From NCBI RefSeq assembly GCF_000372465.1, contig NZ_AQUZ01000056.1, positions 1 through 55,086 of the forward strand: 55,086 nucleotides of DNA, written 5' to 3'. This DNA comes from Kribbella catacumbae DSM 19601 (GTDB lineage Bacteria; Actinomycetota; Actinomycetes; Propionibacteriales; Kribbellaceae). Position 1 is the first letter of the stretch, and every line of letters begins with the position of its first letter. The notes beneath the pieces were generated by a model. It was not told the DNA's origin. It made no database searches and saw only the letters and a list, made by a program, of their open reading frames with translations. The translations under genes and the position numbers were made by a program. Shown piece after piece: positions 48,566-55,086 of this stretch.

Positions 48566-48626
48566 GGACGAGCGACGCAGGAGCGAGGTAGCGGGGGTGG
48601 GGAGCGGCGACGTAGGAGCCGCGTGG
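48566..48626 (+). repeat. Direct repeat, copy 2
   Basis: This is the second copy of the 61-bp sequence at 48225-48286, ending about 40 bases before the 3' end of the PhoX-type gene. Confidence 0.8.
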
Positions 48627-48665
48627 GCGTACGGCGTACGAGAGCAACTCCCCACCCAATCAGAG

Positions 48666-50732
48666 TCAGCTGCCGACGCGGCCGCCGTCCTTGCGCCAGA
48701 CGCAGGAGATCGCCGGGCGGGGGAACGCGTGGGTGTGCGGCCAGGTGGAGGCCGGCTTCTCGAAGGTGGCCGTGTCGGTCTCACCGGGGTGCTGGACGGC
48801 GACGAAGACAGTGCTGTCGTCGTCGGAGACCAGCGGCCCGCAGGCTTCGGCGGCGAACGGGACGGAGAGGAACTGCTTGACCTGACCGCGGTTCGGGCCC
48901 GCCACCGGGACGGTGAAGATGCCGTCGTTGGAGCCGAGCACGTTGCCGTCGGTGGAGATCCACAGGTTGCCGGAGCCGTCGAAGGCGACGTTGTCCGGGC
49001 AGGAGATCGGGCTGACTTTGGTCTTGTCGTACCCGCCGAAGTAGGTCTCCTGCGAGGTCGGGTCGCCGCAGACCAGGAACAGGGTCCAGAAGAAGCCGGT
49101 CTTGGCCGCGTCGTCGCCCTCTTCGGTGAGCTCGAGGATGTAGCCGTTGCGGTTGCCGGACTTCTCGACCAGCGGGCCGTTCAGGGTGTCGCGGACGAAC
49201 GACTTGGCCAGCGGGTTCGCCTCGTCGACGGCGAACTTGCCGCCGCGGTCGGAGTTGTTCGTCAGCGCGGCGTAGATCCGGCCGTTCACCGGGTTGCGCT
49301 CGATGTCCTCCGGCCGGTCCATCCGGGTCGCGGCCACCTTGTCGGCGGCGGACCGGACGTTGATCAGCACCTCGGCGACGCTCATCCCGTCGATGAACGA
49401 CTTCTTGTCCGTGGTCAGCGGGATCCACTGGCCGGTGCCGTCGAACAGGCCGTCCGCCGTCCCGTCGCCGGTGAACTTGGCGACGTACAGCGTGCCCTCG
49501 TCCAGCAGGCCGAAGTTGTTCTTCCGGTTGCCGGAGTCGTATTTGCCTGCCGACACGAACTTGTAGATGTACTCGCCGCGCTCGTCGTCGCCCAGGTACG
49601 CCGCGATCCGGCCGTCGGCGGTGATCGTGATGGTCGCGCCCTCGTGTTTCATCCGGCCGAGCATCGTGCGCTTCTTCGGCGTCGCCTTCGGGTCGTACGG
49701 GTCGACCTCGACGATCCAGCCGGCCCGGAACACCTCGGTCGGCGTCTTGCTCAGGTCCCAGCGCGGGTCGACAGTGCTCCACTGCCGGGCCGACTTGGTC
49801 ACCGTCGTCGGTACGCCGTACCGCTTGTAGCTGTCGACGTACTCCGCCGGAACGGTGCCGGTGACGTCGAAGTACCCGTTGAAGTTCTCCTCGCCGGACA
49901 GGATCGTGCCCCACGGCGTGACGCCGCCGGCGCAGTTCCCGAAGGTGCCGTAGGCAACCTTTCCGACGCGGGGGTCTCCGGCGGCCGGGCCGGTCACCTC
50001 GAACTTGGTGGTGGCCGTGATGCGGCGGTTGTAGCGGCTGCCCTCGCGGTCGCGGCGCCACTTGCCGACGTGCCCGTCGCGCTTGATCTGGACCACCGAC
50101 ATGCCGTGCGCGGCCAGCCCGATGTTGGCCTGCGTCTTGGCGTCGTACTTGCCGGTCGGGAACATCAGGTACTCGTCGGTGTACTCGTGGTTGCAGACCA
50201 GCAGCGCCGTCCGGTCGTCCTTCAACGGCACGACCATCATGTAGTCGTTGTTGTAGCCGAACTGCTTGGCCTGTGCCGCCGCGGTCTGCTTCTGAGCGTC
50301 GAACTTCGGCGCGCCGGCCTCGACCGGGTCACCCCAGGCGATGATGACGGCCTGGTCGTAGCCCTTCGGGATGACGATGTCGTCCTGCCGGTTCGGCGGT
50401 ACGACGCTGTGCGTCAGCGCGCGGCCGTGGCCACCGAAGCCGGGGAAGGAGCCGTTGCCCTCGGCACCATTTCCGGTCACGAGGTCGGCGGCGGCCGGGA
50501 CGCTCGAGGCGAGTACGCCGACACCGGCGGCCGCGACACCCGCGGCGCCGACCTTCAGGACCCGGCGGCGCGTGAACGCCGACTGCAGGACGGTCTGGAT
50601 GTGCTCGTTGCCGGACGTGTTCGGCTCGGCGTGGTCGCACTGGTTGGCGCACTTCAGCTCGCAGGTGCGAAAGGTGCGGGATCCGTGACGGGTGCCGATC
50701 TGGCTGATCAGCGGCAGAAACTTGGGGCTCAC
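48666..50732 (-). CDS. PhoX-family (DUF839) phosphatase, Tat-exported
   Basis: This 688-residue protein has a twin-arginine signal (FTRRRVLKVGAAGVAAAGVG, about 53-72), preceded by an unusually long N-terminal part of about 50 residues with CELKCANQC. The beta-propeller-like PhoX domain shows CNHEYTDEYLM, GTFGNCAGGVTPWGTILSGEE and RPEDIERNP, segments that carry metal-site residues in PhoX enzymes. It is a predicted calcium/iron-dependent phosphomonoesterase outside the membrane. It starts at GTG 50732. A PHO-box-like direct repeat lies upstream, which fits phosphate-starvation control. Confidence 0.9.
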   Translation of the reverse strand: MSPKFLPLISQIGTRHGSRTFRTCELKCANQCDHAEPNTSGNEHIQTVLQSAFTRRRVLKVGAAGVAAAGVGVLASSVPAAADLVTGNGAEGNGSFPGFGGHGRALTHSVVPPNRQDDIVIPKGYDQAVIIAWGDPVEAGAPKFDAQKQTAAAQAKQFGYNNDYMMVVPLKDDRTALLVCNHEYTDEYLMFPTGKYDAKTQANIGLAAHGMSVVQIKRDGHVGKWRRDREGSRYNRRITATTKFEVTGPAAGDPRVGKVAYGTFGNCAGGVTPWGTILSGEENFNGYFDVTGTVPAEYVDSYKRYGVPTTVTKSARQWSTVDPRWDLSKTPTEVFRAGWIVEVDPYDPKATPKKRTMLGRMKHEGATITITADGRIAAYLGDDERGEYIYKFVSAGKYDSGNRKNNFGLLDEGTLYVAKFTGDGTADGLFDGTGQWIPLTTDKKSFIDGMSVAEVLINVRSAADKVAATRMDRPEDIERNPVNGRIYAALTNNSDRGGKFAVDEANPLAKSFVRDTLNGPLVEKSGNRNGYILELTEEGDDAAKTGFFWTLFLVCGDPTSQETYFGGYDKTKVSPISCPDNVAFDGSGNLWISTDGNVLGSNDGIFTVPVAGPNRGQVKQFLSVPFAAEACGPLVSDDDSTVFVAVQHPGETDTATFEKPASTWPHTHAFPRPAISCVWRKDGGRVGS

Positions 50733-50795
50733 TCGCAGTACTCCGGCTTCTTGCGTGAGACTCGGACGCCGTGAGGCTAAGGAGCCGAAACGGGG

Positions 50796-50817
50796 TCCGG
50801 GTGAAGGTCAGATGAAC
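50796..50817 (-). promoter_or_regulatory. PHO-box-like direct repeat
   Basis: On the minus strand two adjacent 11-base units read GTTCATCTGAC and CTTCACCCGGA, close to the GTTCAYYYRGG-type repeat bound by actinobacterial PhoP. It lies 64 bases before the PhoX-type gene start. Confidence 0.65.
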
Positions 50818-50863
50818 GCCGGACGGCTTAGGTTGCCCTCAGTAACCAAAAGCACCTGAACGA

Positions 50864-51772
50864 TCACACGCCGGCGGCGACCGGTTCCAGCCGCAGGGCC
50901 CGCCGGCGCTTGGCCATGCTGTCCCAGGTGAAGATCGTCAGCGCGAGCCAGACCAGCCCGAAACCCACCCAGCGCATCGTCGTCATCTGCTCGTGGAAGA
51001 CCAGGACGCCCAGGATGAACTGCATGATCGGCGTGATGTAGTTCAGCAGGCCGAGGGTCGTCAGCGAGATCCGCGTCGCGGCCGCGCCGAAGAGCAGCAG
51101 CGGTACTGCGGTCAACGGCCCGGTCAGCAGCACCAGGATCAGGTACCCCGGCCCCTCGTGCGTCACGGTCGAGTTGCCCTGGAAGCCGAGCATCAGGATC
51201 GCGACGAGCGCGAGCGGGGCAATGGTCGCCGACTCGATCGCCATCCCCTCGATCGCGCCCGCGCCGGCCTTCTTCTTGACGAACCCGTAGAAGCCGAACG
51301 AGAAGGTCAGGAGGATCGCCACCCACGGCGGCCGGCCGTTCTCGATGGTCAGCCCGGCGACGGCCAGGAAGGCGATCGCGACCGCGATCCACTGGACGAC
51401 CCGGAGCCGCTCCTTGAGGATGACCACGCCGAGCAGCACGGTGAACAGCGGCGTGATGAAGTAGCCGAGCGAGGTCTCGACGATGCGGTCGTGGTTGACA
51501 CCCCAGATGTAGACACCCCAGTTGACCGAGATCAGGACTGAGGCGGCGACCAGCGGCCACCTTCGCCGGGGGTCGGCCAGCAGCGCGCGGACCTGGCCGG
51601 CGCGGCGTCGTACCAGGACCAGCGCCACGATCGTGAGGAGCGACCAGACGATCCGGTGGGCGAGCAGTTCGACCGCGCCGGAGGAGTCGAGCAGCTTCCA
51701 GTAGAGCGGAAAGATCCCCCAGATCAGGTATGCGGTCAGGCCGAAGCCGAACCCTCGCCGCTGCTCTGACAT
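50864..51772 (-). CDS. rarD: EamA-family transporter RarD
   Basis: This 302-residue protein has ten predicted helices in two EamA halves. It opens with GLTAYLIWGIFPLYWKLL and has NWGVYIWGVNHDRIVETSLGYFITPL, the RarD signature, later LLNYITPIMQFILGVLVFHE. It is probably an exporter of small metabolites; the substrate is unknown. I use the ATG at 51772 (MSEQRRGFG); an earlier in-frame ATG would add 12 unconserved residues. Divergent from the next gene. Confidence 0.9.
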   Translation of the reverse strand: MSEQRRGFGFGLTAYLIWGIFPLYWKLLDSSGAVELLAHRIVWSLLTIVALVLVRRRAGQVRALLADPRRRWPLVAASVLISVNWGVYIWGVNHDRIVETSLGYFITPLFTVLLGVVILKERLRVVQWIAVAIAFLAVAGLTIENGRPPWVAILLTFSFGFYGFVKKKAGAGAIEGMAIESATIAPLALVAILMLGFQGNSTVTHEGPGYLILVLLTGPLTAVPLLLFGAAATRISLTTLGLLNYITPIMQFILGVLVFHEQMTTMRWVGFGLVWLALTIFTWDSMAKRRRALRLEPVAAGV

Positions 51773-51878
51773 GCCTGCGAGTCTAGAGGCTCGGTCACTT
51801 GTGTCCACGCGGTTTGCTCATGACGTGAGACGGGCTTTGCGGATGAGGTTGGATAGAGGCAGACAGAGGAGGTACGGC

Positions 51879-52631
51879 GTGGGCGTGAGGACCGGTCTGG
51901 TCTCGGTGACGTTTCGGCAATTGGCCGTCGAAGAGGTCGTCGAGGTGGCCCAACAGGCGGGGCTGGCAGCGATCGAGTGGGGTGGCGACATCCACGTTCC
52001 GCTCGGCGATCTGCCGGCCGCGCGCAAGGCCCGCGAGCTGTGCGAGGCCAACGGGCTGGCCGTCGCGGCGTACGGGTCCTACTTGCGTGCCGGCAGCGTC
52101 GACCGCGAGGAAATCCGTACTGCGGTGAACACCGCGGCCGAACTGGGCGCACCCCGGATCCGGGTGTGGGCCGGAACAGTCGGTACTGCGGAAGCCGGCG
52201 TGGGCGACCGGATGGCGGTCACGCGCGGACTGGCCGAGCTGGCCGACGTGGCGTCCGGGGCGGGCATCGAGATCGCGATGGAGTTCCACCGCGGCACCCT
52301 CACCGACGAGGTCGACTCGACGATCACCCTGCTGCTGGACGTCGGCGCACCCAACCTCACGACGTACTGGCAACCACCGGTCGACCTGAACGACGCCGAA
52401 TGCCTGGAGCAACTCGAGTCCCTGATGCCGTGGCTGAGCACCGTCCACGTCTTCTCCTGGTGGCCCTCGAACAACCGCCTCCCCCTGGCCGGCCGCGAGT
52501 CTCTCTGGCGCCCAGTACTTGACCGCCTCGCCGCAGAACCCCGAGAAATCAACGCCCTCCTGGAGTTCGTCGCCGACGACTCACTGGCTCAGTTCACCAC
52601 CGACGCCGCGAAGCTCCACAGCTGGGTCTAA
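51879..52631 (+). CDS. Sugar-phosphate isomerase/epimerase-like TIM-barrel protein
   Basis: This 250-residue xylose-isomerase-like TIM barrel has GLAAIEWGGDIHVP, PRIRVWAGTVG, IEIAMEFHRGTLTDE and TVHVFSWWP, with acidic and His residues at strand ends in the places of metal ligands. GAGGAGG lies 6 bases before GTG 51879, which I take as the start over a longer in-frame reading. The substrate is unknown. No operon partner. Confidence 0.85.
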   Translation: MGVRTGLVSVTFRQLAVEEVVEVAQQAGLAAIEWGGDIHVPLGDLPAARKARELCEANGLAVAAYGSYLRAGSVDREEIRTAVNTAAELGAPRIRVWAGTVGTAEAGVGDRMAVTRGLAELADVASGAGIEIAMEFHRGTLTDEVDSTITLLLDVGAPNLTTYWQPPVDLNDAECLEQLESLMPWLSTVHVFSWWPSNNRLPLAGRESLWRPVLDRLAAEPREINALLEFVADDSLAQFTTDAAKLHSWV

Positions 52632-52845
52632 CTCACTCCCGCACGTAGAGGGCGAGATCGCCTCGACAAGATGCGTCCTGCCGCGAGAGTGCGGAGATTT
52701 ACTGTCACGGGAGTGACTGAACTGAACGCCGGGCGGGTCGGTTCCAAGGTCGTCCGATCGGCAATCCCATCGTGGCTTGATGGTCTGAGCAGCAAGTCAC
52801 GACCGCCAGCGCAGATACGGCGCCGGACGGTCGTGATCTAGTGCG

Positions 52846-54795
52846 TCACCTGCCTCGGCTTTTGAACCGGGGCAGCTGAGAAGAGGGGATGCTGTTCTCG
52901 TAGAAGGTCGCCATCGCCTCCTTGGTGTTGTAGTTCCACGTGCGGATGCCCCACGGCATAGCCAGTGCCCAGTCAGGTTGCGCGGCGAACTCCGGCTGCG
53001 ACGGGAAGACGAAGGTCTCACCAATGATCATCGGTTTCCCGTCCCGGTCGGCGATCCGCTTGGCTTGGTCGTAGTGCCGCTGCACGTAACCCTCAGGGTC
53101 GTAGAAGTCGACTGAGAGTACGTCGTAGTAGCCCTTGCCGGGGTTGAAGCTGTCCCACGTGTCGGCGTCGTACTCCGACAGACCGCCGGCCACCCCCTCG
53201 TACCGGTCGAATTTCGGGTCGCCGGCAGTCCACCCGTAATCGACCGGGAGATCCTGGACGTTCCACACCCAGACGATGTTGGACAGGCCTTTCTCCTTTT
53301 CCAGGTAGTCGTGGAACATCCGGTAGAGACCCGCGCTGCCTTTCAGTCCCGGGCGGCCACCCCACCAGAACACATGCTGGTTCATTTCATGGAACGGACG
53401 GAGCATGACAGTGACACCGGCGTCCTCGAGCTGTTGAAGGTAGCGCGCGTACTCGTCCATCCGCGACTTCCAGTTGAGGTTGAGCGGTGTGCCGTCGGTC
53501 ATGAGCTGCTTCCACTGATCCTCGTAGAGGAAGGAGTAGATGCGGTTCGGCCCAGTCATGGTCTCGCCCGCCGAGTCACCACCCCAGTCACCCTCGATCT
53601 CCTCGGCCACGGAGTACTGAGGCGGTGAGACATGGAACATGATCTGCACCAGGTTGCCGTTCGCCCACTGCCGATTCACCTCGTTGATCATGTTCTGCCG
53701 GAAGGGCACCGTACGTTGGCCGGTGAGGAAGTCCGCCCCGTAGAAAGCAGGATAGACACCGAACTCGTTCGCCACTCGCTGGTGGAGCACGTCGGCCATG
53801 GCCGGGTTCGAGTAGGACTGGTCGTGGTGCATGGCCGAAAGGGTGCCCTTGCCAGAGATGCTGTTGAGGTAGTCCACCACGTCGACTGCCCTCGGCAGGT
53901 GCTGGACATTTACGCGGAGCCTGGTATCGGTGGGCACGGTGTAGCTACGCCCGTCCTGGAATATCTTCAGGCCACTAAGACGGACCTCGGTGGAGCCGTT
54001 CTTGCGGAAGTCGCCTTTGGGAGAGAGCCGGCTTGCGTCCGCGAGGACATCGTCTTTCGATGAGGTCCAGGCCGCCTGCACGATGCGCCCCCGGGGCAGT
54101 TCGACCGCCGAGTTCAACAGGGTGATCAGATTGCTCGCGCCGTCGGCGTGCAGCTTCTTGCGGGGAAAACTCACGCTCGGGACATACGGCTTGTCGGCCA
54201 GCACCAATTCGAGCTCATCGAGCACGATTGTCCCTCCGCTGCCTCGGTCCACCTGATTGACGTAGAGAGCTACAGAGGTGGTGCCCGCCGGGTCGAGCGT
54301 CCCTGTCCCGGTGCCTGTCTTGCGTTTGAACTCTGCAACCGGGATGGTAATGTGCTGCGGCGCCGTCGAGGTTTCGTCGAAGCCGGCGACTTCGTTCAAA
54401 TGGGCTTCATGCGACGCGCCGTCATTCAACTGCAGCAGGACGTCTTGGCCGGGCGTCCCATTCTGTATCCAGAGGTTGATCGCCTGCAAGCCGGGCCAGT
54501 ACCCCTCGACGACCCGAGAGCGGCCCGAGTACCCGTTGGCGAACGAGTAGCTGACTGACATCGCCTTGCCGAGATCGTCGCCGAAGGGAGAGTCGACGAG
54601 GCTGGCCGTATTGGGGCCCCCGTTGGGGTTGGGTGCGTAGGTGCTTGCGAGCGTGACGTCGTCGGCGTAGCCGGAGAAGTCGTCGAGGGTCATTCGGTAG
54701 GGCTGGTCCTTTGCCTGAGCAGGTATGCCGAGGCCAGTGGACAGCAGCATCGTCGCGATAAGAGCCGTCGCGATACCGGCTAGTCTTCCATGCAA
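52846..54795 (-). CDS. Secreted GH26 beta-mannanase-like glycoside hydrolase
   Basis: This 649-residue protein has a signal peptide (RLAGIATALIATMLLSTGLG, cleavage after AQA) and a beta-rich carbohydrate-binding-like region at about 30-180 (DDFSGYADDV, GYWPGLQAINLWIQ). A linker domain precedes a GH26 barrel from about 320, with acid/base Glu470 in RPFHEMNQHVFWW and nucleophile Glu593 in IIGETF. I start at TTG 54795 because GGAGG lies 8 bases upstream and the signal peptide then has normal length. The likely substrate is mannan or glucomannan, released outside the cell. No sugar-operon partner is nearby. Confidence 0.9.
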   Translation of the reverse strand: MHGRLAGIATALIATMLLSTGLGIPAQAKDQPYRMTLDDFSGYADDVTLASTYAPNPNGGPNTASLVDSPFGDDLGKAMSVSYSFANGYSGRSRVVEGYWPGLQAINLWIQNGTPGQDVLLQLNDGASHEAHLNEVAGFDETSTAPQHITIPVAEFKRKTGTGTGTLDPAGTTSVALYVNQVDRGSGGTIVLDELELVLADKPYVPSVSFPRKKLHADGASNLITLLNSAVELPRGRIVQAAWTSSKDDVLADASRLSPKGDFRKNGSTEVRLSGLKIFQDGRSYTVPTDTRLRVNVQHLPRAVDVVDYLNSISGKGTLSAMHHDQSYSNPAMADVLHQRVANEFGVYPAFYGADFLTGQRTVPFRQNMINEVNRQWANGNLVQIMFHVSPPQYSVAEEIEGDWGGDSAGETMTGPNRIYSFLYEDQWKQLMTDGTPLNLNWKSRMDEYARYLQQLEDAGVTVMLRPFHEMNQHVFWWGGRPGLKGSAGLYRMFHDYLEKEKGLSNIVWVWNVQDLPVDYGWTAGDPKFDRYEGVAGGLSEYDADTWDSFNPGKGYYDVLSVDFYDPEGYVQRHYDQAKRIADRDGKPMIIGETFVFPSQPEFAAQPDWALAMPWGIRTWNYNTKEAMATFYENSIPSSQLPRFKSRGR

Positions 54796-54881
54796 TCTAG
54801 ATACCTCCGTTGAGAGACAGAGCATCCCCGTCGAGCATGTCCCGAGTTGTGTGGAACTTGGGTGACGATCCACGGTGAACT

Positions 54882-55086
54882 CTAGGCGACGGCACCGACA
54901 GTTTCTGTGTGGTCGGTGGTGTCGGGGTGGGTGTGTCGGTGGAGGGCGGCGACGAGCTGTGGCATGTGTTTGTAGCCCTTGATGCGGCGGAAGGATCGTT
55001 CGGCGTTGAGCATGCCGGCCGCGGTCCAGCGCAGCACCATGTGCCCGTCGCGCCAGCGGGACACGTTGCGGTTGGTGGTTCGGGCG
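54882..55086 (-). CDS. IS256-type transposase, C-terminal part (cut by window edge)
   Basis: The frame is open from the right edge and ends at 54882. The peptide TTNRNVSRWRDGHMVLRW, then RSFRRIKGYKHMPQLVAALH, is the usual C-terminal region of mutator-type (IS256) transposases; the catalytic DDE part lies outside the window. The stop codon is 86 bases from the GH26 start, so the IS end would lie in that gap, close to the mannanase promoter. Confidence 0.65.
   Translation of the reverse strand, partial: ARTTNRNVSRWRDGHMVLRWTAAGMLNAERSFRRIKGYKHMPQLVAALHRHTHPDTTDHTETVGAVA

Larger units (their letters stand above)
47688..48665. other. Repeat-rich non-coding stretch (about 1 kb)
   Basis: No reading frame here has coding character on either strand. 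It holds a nested inverted repeat (47868-48038), three short hairpins (48352-48383, 48382-48396, 48410-48450), an imperfect 22-bp tandem (48477-48498, 48504-48525) and a 61-bp direct repeat (48225-48286, 48566-48626). The 3' end of the PhoX-type gene faces it, so both flanking genes terminate into it. Confidence 0.75.

Noticed and set aside
48597..50774. 725-codon plus-strand frame opposite the phosphatase gene
   Set aside because: Shadow of the PhoX-type gene: composition is Arg/Val/Gly/Asp-rich with no motifs, while the minus strand has a Tat signal and a family fold.
52632..52845. Gene or regulatory element between the TIM-barrel and GH26 genes
   Set aside because: No coding frame, strong hairpin or T-tract is visible in these 214 bases.

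Overview
The window is GC-rich (about 68-70% by eye), with dense ATGA/GTGA stop-start overlaps and many GTG starts. It carries menaquinone (not ubiquinone) biosynthesis beside a complete 14-gene nuo operon. This points to an actinobacterium; gene content and the frequent GTAC-centred strings suggest Propionibacteriales, perhaps Kribbella. That placement is inference.

Region 1 (1-9214) looks like an acquired accessory island. The left edge is cut by an IS1182-type transposase. Next comes a minus-strand operon of two small multidrug-resistance (SMR) proteins, a guanine/cytosine-deaminase-like enzyme and a DsbA/FrnE-like protein, controlled by a divergent MarR regulator. A MarR-type palindrome with the same half-sites recurs in front of a six-gene plus-strand operon: stand-alone amino-acid adenylation enzyme, carrier protein, ectoine-synthase-like cupin, acyl-CoA-dehydrogenase-like flavoprotein, transglutaminase-like protein and Asp/Glu-racemase-fold protein. 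It ends against an IS701/DDE transposase-like gene that has no room for IS ends. I recognise no known product; this is the best candidate for an undescribed pathway, with the SMR pair as possible exporter. An AT-rich stretch (about 9090-9214) closes the island against menA.

Region 2 (9215-27282) is core menaquinone metabolism (menA, menE-menC-menD, menF, menG, a geranylgeranyl-reductase-type menaquinone reductase) interleaved with a lipid-linked mannosyltransferase, an ABC exporter with a two-component system, a PadR-controlled DrrAB-type exporter, a GNAT protein and a metallo-beta-lactamase-fold protein co-transcribed with menF.

Region 3 (27406-44022) is nuoA-N followed without a gap by a polyprenyl diphosphate synthase that probably makes the menaquinone tail. 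Menaquinone synthesis and its main NADH-driven reductase therefore share one locus. Two junctions in the operon (nuoG/H and nuoJ/K) carry a repeated 81-bp element. Each encodes a 26-residue mini-ORF that overlaps the upstream stop and the downstream start, and each folds the next start codon into a hairpin.

Region 4 (44006-52631) holds a P-loop kinase-like protein, a cupin with an Rrf2 regulator and matching operators, a DUF1905-GNAT fusion, an alpha/beta hydrolase, about 1 kb of non-coding DNA full of inverted and direct repeats, a Tat-exported PhoX-type phosphatase behind a PHO-box-like repeat, a RarD transporter and a TIM-barrel isomerase-like protein. The right edge has a secreted GH26 mannanase and the C-terminus of an IS256-type transposase. 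No tRNA, rRNA or CRISPR array was seen.
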